64,000 nucleotides of DNA from Roridomyces roridus (GCA_029378245.1 JARKIF010000037.1:434001-498000); one strand, 5' to 3'. Positions 33,441 to 46,220 are shown, counted from the stretch's first letter. Made by a program: numbers and translations. Notes: a model not told the origin generated them from the sequence alone.

Positions 33441-36326
33441 AATCCTACCCATTTATTTGAGTCAAAAGAGGAGCAATGACACCAAACAAATCCGCATCCG
33501 CACTGGCCGTCACACATCATCCACACATTCACATCCGCAGGCTGATCGCCCGCCGTATTGTCCGCATAGGATTCGGTTCCAAGTTACCGTTCAACGACCT
33601 TGGTGGTAGACCCGTCGAGGTTCATAGTCAAACCGGCGTTGGCGTCAAGGGAGAGCGAGATGGAGGTGTCTGCTTTCTTTCTAAGTACATCGGAGATGCC
33701 CAAGTTGAGGGAGGGAATGAGGTGTGCGGTGTGAGGTGACGGTTCGATTGTCCAGATGTTTCGAGGTGCGCTGAGTCGAATTCAGGATCACAAGTTGTAA
33801 CCGAATTTACTTACGCCCGCTCGGATGATCAGTGAGCAATGCACCCGTCCGAAGGCCAGAAGTTGCGGCAACCGTGGAGAAAAACAAGAGGTATGGGACA
33901 GTGGATCCAGGCGCAGCAAGCTGATTGGGTTGCCACGGAGGTTCACTGTGGACGGAGGAACGACAGTGTGGGTCAGCGCAGTCTTGAGCCGTTATTTGGC
34001 CCAGAAGTCAGCTTGTGAGGTTGTTGATGAACGGATATGCCAAATCATGTCGCGCTGGCAAAAAGGGAGATGTATTTTTCGAATCTCCATTGGCACCCCG
34101 ACTCGTCGACCTGCTTCAGACCTCGCCGAAATGCAGCCGACAAGCCTCATATTTAATGCATCCAGATTTCGGCCATTTTGGGGGCTTCCAGCTTGCGCCG
34201 TGATGTAGACTTGAGGAAAAAAGGTGAGAGTCAAAAGCAAGAGGGATCAAGGCTGTGCCTGTCATTCCGGCACGTCTGATCCGGTGCCCCTTGCTTCTTA
34301 CCACCATCTCTCCAGATCCGATCTCGACAGCATCCTCGTCTTGTGTCCCCCGGCTTTGAGTCTTCGGCTAGAATCGACAAAATATGTCGAAACGGTGTTC
34401 TGGGGTACACCAATCGACCACGACCAAATCTCCCCGGCTCTACTTAATTCTCCTCGTCGAGTCAGAAATCGAAGGGACAGCGGTTCAAGCTTCAAGTTGT
34501 ATACTCTGAGTTTGAACCACGTGCTGGTCTGGGGGTCTTTGATGTTATGTCTGTTATCTCTCTCACACATCTCCTTCTCTGGGCATCAGCACTCTCACGA
34601 TGTTCTTTGGCCTACCTACGTCCTCGGTCTCGACACCCCACCGGTCACAGTTTATGACTCTCCCTCTCCCTGAAGCTCCGTCAGCTTCAATATCGACTGG
34701 GAGTTTGAACACCATGCCTCCGTTCTGAGGTCTTCTCTTCCCATCTCTCAGAAATCTGTTGGTCTGTTCCTCGGTCTTCTAAACCCTGCCGCCAGATGGA
34801 ACTTTGGCTACACGCGAAACGTGATCCTTACACTCGGGCAACCTTTCTCGCGTCTTTCTTGAGTTAGATACGAACAACTAGTAAACAACTCGGGGGTGCC
34901 AAGCAAATAGTTGAAGCCAAGACCAACTTTCAAGCCGTAAGTCTCTAGGCGGCTCCCACCTTGGTGAGCACGCCGAATCGGTTGAGAGACTCTTCCCTGC
35001 AGATATCTCTGGAATCTCGCGCTCTTCTCTTCAACACCCTTGAAATCAATGGCCTTTGAAGCCGACTTGAATCCCCAACGCCTTAAAACCCAAATAAGCA
35101 AAGAATTATCGCAGATAATGAAGAGCACTGTGATCGAATTCTCCACGCTTTGGACCTGTGCTTTTTTGGCTTCGTACTACGATCCCACTTTGGTTATGTA
35201 AATCAATCTCGCTGCGCGCATCGACGCACTATAATCAAGCCGGAACCAAGTGCACATCCACACCGCTCCCATCTCTAAGTCCGAACCAAACGAGTGTTGG
35301 CAGCTTGACTACGGGATCGCTTGCAGAGATCAGGGTCCCAACGGTCTTTGATTCCACTTCTCGAATATTCGCGGCTTACTTCCTGGGACCAAGGTCTCCA
35401 GACTTGTAGCACACTATCAAGCAGAATCCCTCTTCCTGGCAACATACAGCTTCGCTGTGACCGGAGTCTATGCGTTCGGCCTCTCTTGGGCTTCGTGTGA
35501 TTTCGCTCTATTAGCAATGTATCAGTGCGCGCGTCGTCTCTCCTGAATCCTTTCTCACAGAAACACCGATATACTGGCTCAAATGCAGCCAGATTCAACT
35601 CGAAACCTGATTCAAAATTATACTCGTTCCACTCGAATCAAACCTCTCAGTCTCGTCAATGTCTCTCCCTGTTCTAGTCTGTGTCTATGTATGTCGACGG
35701 GGACTGGAGCGAACTTTGAACTTGGTCCCGTGCGTGAACGAGCAAGTAAAACGCACTCGCACGATCCTGATATTCCTATGCAATTATTTCCTCCTCCCAT
35801 ATCCAAGTGTCTGTGACTTATTCGAGGTATTGTATTTCATAGGTGGCTGGGATCATCCATATACATGGACGTCGAATAGCAGCAGGAAACACTCTCCAGA
35901 CTACAGTCCGGGTGAATGTAGAATTTGGGAAGCAATAAAGATGCAAACCCAGATCTGTACATGTAATTTGGACAAGTATCGACGGAGCACGAAGACGGAT
36001 GTTGTTCAGTTGAAGGTACCAAGTCGGCGGAGAGGGCAACGGGCACCCTGTAGAGACAGAGATATCACACATTTCACACTGAAGAACTGAAAAGAGCTTA
36101 TACGTTCTCACAGAAACACGGCGGAATCACCAGCGATATAAGCCGAAATCTCACTCGTCCCACACGCCAGACACTATGAATTCCAATCGATGCTATTGAA
36201 CAGTCTCTCTGAAACCCAACATCCTGCTGATTTGCAGACAATGGCGATCAGACCGAACCCGATCAAATGTGGTTGAGTTTGGTCGACGCACTCTTTTTCT
36301 TTCCACTGTCAATACCGCTGCCAGCC
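33441..36326. other. Repeat copy 2 and unknown sequence
   Basis: Repeat copy 2 lies at about 34160-35250. The remainder has no recognised gene or RNA. The last 200 bases are the likely promoter and leader of the coiled-coil gene at 36327. Confidence 0.35.
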
Positions 36327-38410
36327 ATGAGCGACGAATCCAACACAGACGACCTCATGTACCTCGCCGAGCATCTCTCCAAGTCCCGTGTACGTATCGA
36401 GGCCCTTGAGGCGGAGCTGGAACAGCTGGTGCGTGTGCTACATCCGTGTCTTTTTTTTCACACCGCTGACAAACGCCACCTGTTCAGCGTGCTGAGCCTC
36501 AATCGGTCGAATCCAATGAGGAGAAATATCAGGACCAGATCCATGGCTTGAAGGCGGACAACACCGCCCTGCGCCAGCAGATCGCAGCACTATCTGAGAC
36601 CGTGAAAGCGAAACAGGCGGTGCGTGCTCGCCGTCCGCCTTGTAGAGCCGAAGATTAATCCTTTTGTAGAATATTGTGTCCTCTGCGTTGGACGGTGCAC
36701 GTGCATTGAATGCCGTTCTCCAAGAGGCAGGCCATACCCTCGTCGACGATAACGGTGCTCATCTTTGGCAGAAGTTGAAGGCATCGGAGGCTCGTGTAAA
36801 GGAGAGCAGGGATATTGCAACCAAGGCGATCCGGGAAGTGCGTCACCGTTCTGAGTGCAGGGTCTACGCATTGAATTATGTTTCAGAAAATCGAAGCCGA
36901 AAAGGTGTGTGACCTGTACGCGCCTCCTCCCTCCGTTTGACGAGCCGATTCGCGCAGACGACGGACACAACGCGTATGGAACGTTGCGCAGTTGAGAAGA
37001 GAGCGGTGGATCTTCAAGCCGTGAGTTCACCTTACCAGTCACGATTTCAGACTTCTGAACGTGTGGGTGAATAGACTTCCGATAAGCTCCGCGAAGCAGA
37101 GATCGCCGGCACGCAAACAATCTCAGAGCTTCGGTCCAAGTACGAGGCGGTCAAGGCGAAGAAGAATTCCCAGCGTGGGGTAGGCCGTTTACTTACCCTT
37201 TCGATGTTTGTCCGACGCTTATTCAGCTCCTATGCAGACACTGAATGATCTTCGAAGTGAGAATGAGGTTCTGCGTCGTGACGCTGCCGCCCGCGTGATC
37301 AAGATCGAAGAGCTACAGGAGGTTTGTGGCTCCTCCACTTTGGGCTGATAGTTGAACGTATTACTCAAGGTTGTGGACAAGTTGAAAGAGGACGCCGAGC
37401 AGGTGAGTGCCCCGGTTTCAATTTATCTCGATTGCGGGCAGAACAGATTTTAGAAGGCCGCTGAACTCGTCAAACTAGATTCCAAATTCGCTGCGCTGGA
37501 AGAGCAGAATAAGGCCAGAACTTGCATCTTTGATCCATCCGTCGAATTTGCTGATCCCGTTCATTCACCGTATACAGATCCTAGCCGCAAACGAGGCTTA
37601 CAGAAAGTACATGTTTGCGTTGCCCGGGGTGAAAGTAACGCGGCTGCACTATCACGCCCTCGAGCCTGTGGGATCCAGACACAGCAACTTGCTCGTCCTT
37701 CTCGCGCAGGTTCGTTTCAATAGTTCACCTTCCCAACTTTAGCCGATCATGTCTGTTGGAAGATTCCTGCAGCCAAAAAGTGCGAATTTGTTGTCTTCGT
37801 GGCGCCTACCTCGCTAACAGTGTGATTCTAGTTTTCTTAATTTGATTTTATATCTACCTGGCAGAGTCATCGCTATGAATGACAGTAGATCCTACCTGCT
37901 GGCGTTCGGACCAACACATCAATTTAACCAGACGACAAACCAATGGTCGAAAGGATCGGACCTCGCAGCCTTCGATGGGTGGACTCGCGAAGTATTCGTT
38001 GATCGAGGCGATTTTATTGTCTACCTTGGCTCTTACAAATGCCATAATCTCCGCAAACTGTGCCCCGGAGGACTGCCTCGATTGAATGAGATTGTGCGTC
38101 GTTTCAGTGTTCAAATTCACGGCAACACACTATCTAACCTTTCCTGTAGTCCGAGCAGGAGCTGCACGACGCGGCGCTGGGCGTCCCTTGGCCTCAGCAA
38201 CACGCCCATCTCCTTCGAGCACGCTTTCCCAACGGAAAGATCCTAGTTGAGGCTACTGGCCTGCAGTTCATGGGATTCAATCAGCGTCTGTACGACACTT
38301 TGAAGGTGAAGTTTGCATCCTCCGTTAGGAAGCGAAAAGCGGAGGATGAAAGGGAGAAGGAGGGGACTTTGAAACTGCGGAAAGTGAATCCGAGTCAGGG
38401 CAGCAAGTAG
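36327..38410 (+). CDS. Coiled-coil protein, uncharacterised Agaricomycete family
   Basis: The ATG at 36327 opens 'MSDESNTDDLMYLAEHLSKS'. At least eight short exons give a long heptad-rich coiled coil ('IEALEAELEQL', 'ENEVLRRDAAARVIKIEELQ', 'KLKEDAEQKAAELVKLDSKF') up to about 37500. A conserved join follows ('CIFDPSVEFADPVHSPYTDP', 'RKRGLQK'). The C-terminal part runs from about 37860 ('LAFGPTHQFNQTTNQWSKGS', 'REVFVDRGDFIVYLGSYKC', 'LQFMGFNQRLYDTLKVKF') to a basic tail ending at 38410. I recall the C-terminal block from uncharacterised basidiomycete proteins; function is unknown. The coiled coil suggests oligomerisation, and the Lys/Arg tail ('VRKRKAEDEREKE') suggests nuclear location, both by inference. 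Confidence 0.65.
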
Positions 38411-40037
38411 ATCTTTGACAGATACGACCCGAGTAGTTAGATATCGATTCAATCCGTTTATCGAGTAGAACAGGAGACTTGTTAGCAGAGGTTTCGTGGG
38501 TGGACAGAATGACATCCCGCGTAGAGAATCGAACAAAACAAGTCGCACTTGCCGATCAGGAATTGCGGGGATCGCTACAGTGGTCGAGGTCCGTGGATAT
38601 CTAGCGCAGTATCTAGCGCAGGAGCTTAGAGTGTCGAAAATGGAAAGGTTTAAGGAAGTTCTTTTAATTCCGAACCACTGAGTGGGTGGGGATGAATTGA
38701 GGGAGACATTCACACATGCGTGTGCGATTAACGAGTGAGGCTCTCAAGCCAAGATTTCCCGAAATCAGAGAATTGGAATCAGGACGATTGTTGTAACTTG
38801 TGGGGTGAGTCGACAAAGTAAAGGTGTCCTCGAAGAGTAACGGCCAACAAAGCCTCGCGATGAATAACTCCAGAGTTACAGATTTTGCGATCAGCCAGGG
38901 TGAAGCCTCCGGTTTGCGCCGCTAGACTTGAGGAGGGATGGTGGTCGAGAACAAGTGGGATCAAGGCTGTGCCGGCTATTCCGGCACCGAGTCCAAGTTT
39001 GATCGCCGATGCCCCTTGCTTCTTACCACCATCTCCAGTGTTCTCCACACCGTCCTCGGATACTTCTTAGCAAGTCTCAACATTGGTGGCTCCCCGCTTG
39101 GTGAGCACGTAGTCTTACCCAAGGCAGCACTCGCAGTCCAGCTAGCGTCAATATCTACTCGGAGTTTTGACAACACACCGTCGCGATTTCTTGCACTTCT
39201 ACTCTTGAGTTCTCAACACTGCCTCTGGACGACGCTCGAAAGTCGAAACTTGATTCAAAATTATACTCGGTCAACCTTTCATGCATCTTTCTTGAGCCAG
39301 ATACGATAAACTACCTGGAAACGGACGTCTGACGGCAGCTCAGGTACACAGCTCAATTTGCCTTCCAGATAGCAAGCTTCCTCACGGCGGCTTCAAGTCT
39401 GGTGACAACGCCGAATCGGTTCAGAGTCTCCCCCACGCACTCACACCACAAATGCTGATTTGCGACTCTTCCTCGTCAAATCTCACGGTACTCCGGCTAG
39501 TCCCACCAGTCTTCGTCTTCGGAGTTCGAACATCTTGCCTCCGTCCTGGGTCTTCTCTGTCGATATATCGTCTGTTCTGCTCCTCAACACCCTGGCTTCT
39601 CAACACCCTCGCTCTCACTATTCCGGTTGTCGCTGCCCACTTGAACTCCCCTCGCAAGAGCTCTCTTCGATCAAATCCCACACGCTGCGCTTGTTTTCGG
39701 CCTGGTACTACGATCATTCTTGTGTGTTCGACAAAATTCGCCTCGATGAACGCATCAAGGCGCTATAAATTATGCTGGCAGTGCATCCCGAGTCAAAAGA
39801 GCACGCGTGGTACACCCGGCCTGAATGAACGCTCTTTGATTCCACATTTCTCCGCCTCTGACTTGCTTCAAAATTCTCCTCTCTTTAGAGTACGGCAGGG
39901 AAGCGCAAAGGGGAGGACGAAGCTTTTTCTTATAACGATGGCCATAAACACCCGGAGAAAATATGTAAGCGGCTCATGAATACAAATCTTTCGTCGATAC
40001 AAAACTAGATTTGATACACCACGAATCCAAAGCCATC
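38411..40037. other. Repeat copy 3 and unknown sequence
   Basis: It contains repeat copy 3 (38506-39780). No gene is recognised; open frames on the plus strand (39452-39979) have no domain. Confidence 0.4.
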
Positions 40038-41189
40038 CTACTTCTCCGCACTCCCTAGCTTCCGTATCTTCCGCTCAACACACAGCAACTCGATAGGGCT
40101 AAGGCCGTCTTCCCCAAACAACCCGTCCTCGCACATCGTCTCTCGAAAGATCTGTGTAAACGCTCCATACTCCCAATTTGCCATAATGCGCAGCATCTCC
40201 ATCGAACCTAGTCCCCGAGCTCGAAAGAGAGGCAGGCGAACGGTCAGGTCCAGACCCATCACGTCTCGCAAAAATGCAGCCACGCCGACCGAAGTCACAG
40301 CGTCAGACGTTACGAAAGATGGGGACACTGCTGAGGAGGGAGGAGCTGGGGACTCGATCGACGGGGGAGGAGATGAGGGAGACACCGAGAACTGGAACCA
40401 TCCTTAGCGTGGTGAGATAATATACCAGACTGATAACACACCAACAGTCCAGTGGGTTCGAAGAGACGACGAGGAGGCGGGAAGGGTGAAGGGATGCCGC
40501 GCGTTGCCGGAGGAGACATGGATGAGGAGGGCTGGCGCCGCCTTTAGCACCCAAGAAACTGTAGCATCGAAATACACACGAGGAAAAGCGGCACTACATT
40601 TGGTTTTGGAGGTGGCCAGGTAAATGAACTTTGGGACGCAGGGACGTTACGCGGCGGCGTGGTGGACTGAACGAGCATTAATAAGGACAGGAATGCGAAC
40701 AGCAATGCAACTAACCTTCTTAGACTCGGACTTGTACTTGGATTTCGCCGCAGCGGACTCGTTCTTGTGAGGCTAGTCAGTAAGATCGCCGGCTGAAAGG
40801 CTTGTAACGCACCTTGACCGGGGGGAATGCTTCACGAAAGCTCGGGTCTGCGAGGTCATAGTCAAGACGCGTGTCGTCCGGGGGCTTGTAGTCGTTGTTG
40901 AGTGCCTTGGCGACGGCTCTTGCGCTCTCGCCCCCGAAGATTGCGCAAATCTTCGAGTTTCCCCAGCCATGAGCGTGCACTATACGACAAATAGCACGAC
41001 CTTTGCGGTTGAGAGCCCGAGAGCTGGAACTATGAAACATTCGACGTGGCGGGAAACGCAAAACTTTACGCACTTGATGGGCACCTGAATTGTTTTCACA
41101 ATGGGTTTGCCGCGTTGAAAGTGATTCACTGAAGGAAGATCGCGCTCGCCAGTGTCGCTGAGATATCCGTCGTCGACTTGAGAGGTCAT
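40038..41189 (-). CDS. Unknown protein with HTH-like and C-terminal helical parts
   Basis: The start is the ATG at 41189 ('MTSQVDDGYLSDTGERDL'). Exon 1 ends at 41074, and a 50-nt GTGCGT...TTCCAG intron joins exon 2 in frame at 41023. Exon 2 encodes a helix-turn-helix-like segment ('RAICRIVHAHGWGNSKICAI', 'ESARAVAKALNNDYKPPDD'), which may bind DNA. Later exons are Lys/Ser- and Pro/Ser-rich. The last exon has a SAM-like helical C-terminus ('VAAFLRDVMGLDLTVRLPLF', 'MEMLRIMANWE') ending at 40038. I recall both ends from uncharacterised Agaricomycete families. No enzymatic motif is seen, and no function is assigned. Confidence 0.6.
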
Positions 41190-41999
41190 CGTAGACGGGC
41201 GAGGCGGCGGGGAGGGTGAAGGAGAACGGAAAGCACTGTGTTTGTTTGTGATTTGATCCGCCGGGATAGAATTGCCGCCGCTTGGTACCCTTACATCGCG
41301 TTCTGTTTCGCCCAAGCTGCAGAAACTATGTAGGTATTGTTACGCTCAAGTAGCTGAACAAATCAATGGTAAACACATCGCCACATCACCCCTTCCTCCG
41401 CTATTCAATCAGTAACGAAACGACTCCCAACGTAGCGATTCCAGAGAAAGGAGGACAGGAAAGGACGGCTTCGCAGCATCAGGCTGTGTCAAGCCGAGTG
41501 GCACTGTGGCACTGACACCCGCAGCGGAAACCAAGGGCAAGCGCGTATGTAGCACGTGCGGGTCGGAGCCCACTCGTAAAGCCCCGGTCAGAACGAGGAT
41601 TCCCCATTTGATCCCGCCTCCTCTCCCAACACCGGCCGTGGAATGATTTGGTGTGCAGCCAGGGTCCCGACGGAGGTGAAAGGATACAGCGCTGCTGCAA
41701 CGCTACCCGCAGATAACTTGAGGGATTCGAGCGGGTAATAATATCAGCAGACACGCATGGGGTGGCGCGCACTCCGGAAAGGCGCAATTCAAACAAGAGT
41801 GGTCGATGGAAAGCATCACCACCGTCGGCTGAGCAGTGCGGCACCCAGACGTCGAGATCGCCATGGTCAAAAGAAGGAGCAGAGGGCGAGGCGCTCGTAC
41901 GCAGGAGTGATCGGATGCCACGGGAGGTCGGCGTCGCCGACAGACGAGTATGCATCATGCCAGAATTTGAGGTGATGACTGACAAGGCGTCGGCAGCGT
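41190..41999. other. Intergenic stretch, nothing recognised
   Basis: It contains the probable promoter of the gene at 41189 and no recognised gene. Overlapping frames at 41479-42127 have no domain. Confidence 0.35.
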
Positions 42000-43552
42000 C
42001 GAGTCTTAATAAAACGAGAGGAGGAAGAATCCGGCAGCTGAATTCAAGTCAGCGAGCACAGAGGACGCCAGAGGAAGTGGACACACCGAATGAGAGGACA
42101 CACCGAATGAGAGGACACACCGAATGAGATTCATTGAGGCCATGCCGTCCGTCGAAAAACAGCCGAGAAGGATCCATCCCACACTGCGTTGAGTCATGCA
42201 CCGCATGTGAGAGGACTGGAGGTACGAGATACGAGAGCGGAAGAACGGACGGGATGATGTGGCATCCCTGAGCATCCAGCCAGAAGACCACTTCCAAGCT
42301 CGCGGAGGACAGGACGAGCCTGCAGGAGGCTGAGCTCGATGCCCCCGCCCGTCGGACGTCAGCGCCATTTGCTGCGTGATTGCCAATCCCGCCATCGCTT
42401 GCTCGAGTTTTCGTCAAGGGCTGAAAGGTGAAGACGAGAGAGACGCGATAGACGGAGTGGATGGGAGACCACGCATTGGTGGCGTGGCTGCGCAACGGGA
42501 GGCCGGTGGGGAGCAGATATGGGAAATCGGCTGGTATCTCGACGCTTTGTCAGTCAAGAACCCCGCAGAGCGTTTAAAACACATACCTGAGGCCTCCAGT
42601 TCGCTGATTCTGGATCCCGAATGCCATTCCAGGAGTCGTGGTCCTCGGACGGTGCAGCAAAAACAATCGTGGTGCAGTGACGTGGCATAGCAAGTCGTCG
42701 ACAGCATACACACCCGACGTTCTGTCGACCAGCCTATGCTAATGGCAATGCAGCCCCGGAAAGGCTGGCGGTTGCGAGCGGTGGCTGGGTTCATGCTGCG
42801 TGTAGTCCCGCTTGAGGAGAGTATGGGACAAAGACGACACCACATATTGGAAGCGGATGATGTGGATGGTGGTGGGCGTCCGAGACAAAACGGAGACGCT
42901 AGCCGGTTCGTGCACGACTGAAGTTGTAAAGGAAGACGAGCATCTTGAGCGCTTTTGAGTATGGACATCGGAGAAGAGAGTACCACGACGCACCTCGATC
43001 CGGAATTCAGCACCATCGTGTCCTGCAATTTCAAGCCAGCGAAATAGCTCCACTGTTGTCTCATAGAGGCACCCGCGTGTGGGGTCAATTTCCGTTCCAT
43101 TCGGCGGTGACAGAGGGTCGAGAGTCCAGAAAGAATCCGAAGCGGAACAGTTGGTGAGAAGAATCGGTATGGCCACGACAGCAGCAGACGTTGATCTTGA
43201 TTTGAAGAAGGTCGTACGTCGTGGGTGGGTCGTCCGCATCGGCCTGGTCAACAGTCGAGTGGAGAGCGTGGTGGAGACGCAAGCCAAGCTGATTGCACCC
43301 GCTGGTGATGCGCGTGATGGGTGTTCCCGACTCTTGCTCCCGACGGTCATCTTCAACTTTGACTTTCTTGGTTCCTGGCCAACTACTCTCCTCTCCGGGC
43401 TTTGCATATGCTTGAATGCTTCTGTGGATGCTTCGACAACTTTCTGGTCGACGACCTTCACTGAGCGACTCGAGATCCTGAACATTTCACAACATCTTTC
43501 CGCCGTGCATTACCTGTATCTCAAATACATCCTACCCAGATCTGCGAGCTAG
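42000..43552 (-). pseudogene. Decayed unknown gene, right arm of inverted duplication
   Basis: Read on the minus strand, it aligns with 14900-16300 on the plus strand. One frame stays open over about 248 codons (43485-42739): 'AGAISLACVSTTLSTRLLTR', 'IEVRRGTLFSDV', 'TIHIIRFQY'. Another holds 'SIYRVSLVFTFQPLTK'. The family is not recognised. The longer open frame than the partner suggests this arm decayed less. A 17-bp tandem triplet at 42081-42130 lies at its distal end. Confidence 0.45.
42081..42130 (+). repeat. 17-bp tandem repeat, three units
   Basis: The unit 'acacaccgaatgagagg' starts at 42081, 42098 and 42115, the last incomplete. It lies at the distal edge of the inverted-duplication arm. 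Confidence 0.85.
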
Positions 43553-44515
43553 ATGCTTTGTACAAGCCCAAGAGGAGGCGCAGGAAAAGCCGCTCGTAAT
43601 GCCCGTGAGGGGTGATTCCGACTCTTGTTCCCGACGGCCATCTTGCGTTTATAAATTCTCAGTTCCACATTCTTTCCAACTACTCTCCAAACTGTGCCTG
43701 AATTATTCTCTTCGTAGATTCGAGCACTTTTTGGTCGACTACTGTTACTGGATGCGACTCCGCCTCAAGATCCAACTCACGGAGCACCCTACATTCGCTA
43801 TCCTGGAGTAACTCGCATCAATATCTCTCTGGGTGTATCTCCTGCATCTTATAACGCTTCTGCTCCGATGAAAGCCTAGTCTCCGCATATCATCCATGTT
43901 CCTCGGCATGAAGAGGCTCAGTTCTTTGAGCTCAGCTCTTCGAGATGTACATCTGCGGGTCGTTGCTTCCTGTGTGTAAAGTCTCTCTTGTTTTCGTTCT
44001 CATCGTGTTGGTCTCAGCGAAGTCAAACTTTCAAGGCTCATATTGGTCTCATAGCGCTAGGAAATTTTGACAATGAGACAATTCTCCAGTCCTTGCGCTC
44101 GTGGAAGAATGAGCCTATACCAAACTATGCATGTTGCATCTTGGTCATGATAGCATTGGTGCTTGTGTTCGTCGACGGTCATCCCAAACTACCATTTGGA
44201 ATTGATTGTTACTGCTTCGCAACGTCCAGCATCAGCGGTCTCGAAACACTTTGCTCGGCTCGGAGTAGGGGGGGATTTTTTTTTGACTATGAATCACTGT
44301 GTTCGGCAAGAAAAAAATGTCGTCTATTCTACCGCCGAGAAGTGTTCGATAATGTCACTCCTCCTTTCCTCACATTCTCGCCCACGGCAGTCCCCCAACA
44401 AATTTCATGATCGCCGTGGTCAGTGTCGTTTCATTAAATGTAATCTGGGCTAGTACACTCAATGAGGAAATCAACGATTAGGTTGAGCAAGTGCTCTTAC
44501 CGTCAAGAAAATAAT
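43553..44515. other. Intergenic stretch, nothing recognised
   Basis: No gene is recognised. A plus-strand open frame (43988-44410) lacks a domain. Two short homopolymer runs occur near 44275-44285. Confidence 0.35.
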
Positions 44516-46220
44516 CTAAAACTGGTCCTCACACGTCAACTGGTTGGCAAACCCGGGGTCGAGCAGAAAAGGGAGACCGCAAGCAGGGAGATCTTCTCCC
44601 GCCATTAAAGCAAGCTATTCAAGTCGTATCAACAAAGGAGCTCGGAAATTGAGTAACCCCTGCTCACCAAATCGGTATCAACATTTCCTGTGAAGCACTT
44701 GGTGTCTACATGCATCTCGACCCGAAGCCCTCCCTCGCGCAGACGTCGTAGCTCGAGTAGCGCAGGTTCAAGCTCGGGCTCTTCCAAAACACCTTCACGA
44801 GCAGTACGATGAAACTCGTCGTCGTCACTCTCATCGTCACCGTCATTGTGGCTGAACCAAAGATAGAAGGTTTGGAGGATGGCCACTCCGTCAATCCCTG
44901 CCCGCCTCGCGGTCAGCATGCGCACCAACGGAGGAAGACGAATGCGGACGTCACAGCCTTCGAGCCTGATGGACTCGAGACAGGGTAAAAGAGGTGGGTT
45001 TCTGCTTGTTAGGCAGTCAAGAAGTCGCTCGACACTTCCTCGCTCAACGTGAGGGATACGCCGAATGATCAGCTCACGGAGAAACGCGAGGGGTACCGTG
45101 AGCAGTAGTTCCATGAATATATTAACACTGTTGTATGCCAGTTTGAGTCGAAGGTTGCGCAAAGCGCACTTGGATCGCTCAAAAAGGTGCATCAAGTGGC
45201 CAATATCATCGTGCTGAAGCTGGGTATGCCAATCTTCGAAATCCGTGGCAAAATCCTCGAGTGCAGGGAGCGTGAGATGCTGCAGAATTCCACAGCAGAA
45301 TGTGTTCTCGAACGAAAGGGTTCGAAGCCGAGGTAGAACAATGGGTGGAGTGGACGGCGAGGGGAGCGGCGAAATGAGAGTCTGTTTGAGTCCCAGTCGG
45401 AGCTCCTCAAGTTGTGGGGTCCACTTCACAGTCTCCAAAAATGAAATAGGAGACTCGGAGGAAAGATGTAATGTGGTCAGTTGACCCCATGGGATTACAC
45501 CGCGCCAGTTGTGATTCCGATCAACGAGTATTTCGACCTTGCGCAGGCGAAGTGCGTCAAGGAAGATGGAAGGAGTCGACGGCTTGTATCCGAACGGCAG
45601 CTGAAGTTTCTCGAGGACCGGGAACGGCCCGCGCAGGGAAGAGACGAAGGGATTTAGTGAAGGAGAAAGGGATTCAAATGTCCGGAATTGTGTCGAGTAA
45701 TTGTTCAAATTTGCGAGCTGCGCTTGAGCTTTGGATGGCGGGGAGAGGCGACCGAGTATCAAATCCAAAGGTCGGCCACCGGAAAGATGAAGCCAGAAGG
45801 ACATTTGATCGACTGGCAGTCAAGGAAAGAAAGATTCAGAGAGGCAGAGCGGCCAAACGAAGAACACTCACCATGATGGAATCGTGAATCGAAAGTGGAC
45901 CAGAGCCAAGGACAACCAGCATAGAACTTTGAATCAAAGCAAGTCCACAACCGGCAGCAGGAATGTGTGAGCTCTCTCCACCCGCGGCAGACCCATGTCA
46001 AAGGCAGGGGGCTGCGTCCTTCGTCACCATTGACATAATGAGTGAAGAACTCGGACGTGATTTCGTTGGGCAGCGAGAGAACAGGGTAGCAGGCCATGGC
46101 CTGCAGCAGCTCCGCGGCCTTGACACGCTTGGCGCGTACCAGCGCGATCTGAGCATCGAGCACGCTGAGTTCTTGGTCAAGTAGAGAGATTTCGGTACGG
46201 AGTTCACAGGTACTGGACAT
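44516..46220 (-). CDS. F-box protein, copy 4 (frame intact)
   Basis: Exons 46220-45872, 45812-44668 and 44614-44516 join in frame to 530 residues. The introns have GT donors (GTGAGT, GTGAGC) and AG acceptors. Residues about 5-45 form a coiled coil ('LRTEISLLDQELSVLDAQIA'), then an F-box ('VLSLPNEITSEFFTHYV', 'LTWVCRGWRELTHSCCRLW'). The central part is LRR-like ('LTTLHLSSESPISFLETV', 'LRTLSFENTFCCGILQHLTL'), and the tail ends 'ACGLPFLLDPGFANQ'. F-box proteins dock substrates to SCF ubiquitin ligases. It is the only one of four copies with no lesion, so it is the best functional candidate. The exon-1 end is duplicated (listed separately). Confidence 0.75.
45873..45960 (-). repeat. Duplicated F-box exon end in copy 4
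   Basis: Exon 1 ends with two related stretches in tandem: 'CCRLWTCFDSKFYAG' then 'CPWLWSTFDSRFHHG'. The first resembles copy 2 ('RLWTSFDSKFYAG'), and the second resembles copies 1 and 3 ('LWS.FDS.FHP'). The inserted 13-codon unit keeps frame. Unequal exchange or gene conversion between copies would explain it. Confidence 0.65.

Larger units (their letters stand above)
30344..39980. repeat. Dispersed degenerate repeat units (three copies)
   Basis: A block of about 110 bp ending 'gccccttgcttcttaccaccatctc' occurs at about 31031-31138, 34224-34317 and 38936-39044. The first and third copies are colinear over a longer span (30344-31140 with 38506-39045), sharing 'gacatcccgcgta', 'ttccgaacgactgagtgg' and 'gcctcg.g.tgaata.ctccagag'. 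The second copy extends downstream (34680-35250 resembles 39120-39780). No open frame of a transposon protein is visible; this is a decayed element family. Coding genes at 32600-33440 and 36327-38410 lie between the copies. Confidence 0.6.
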
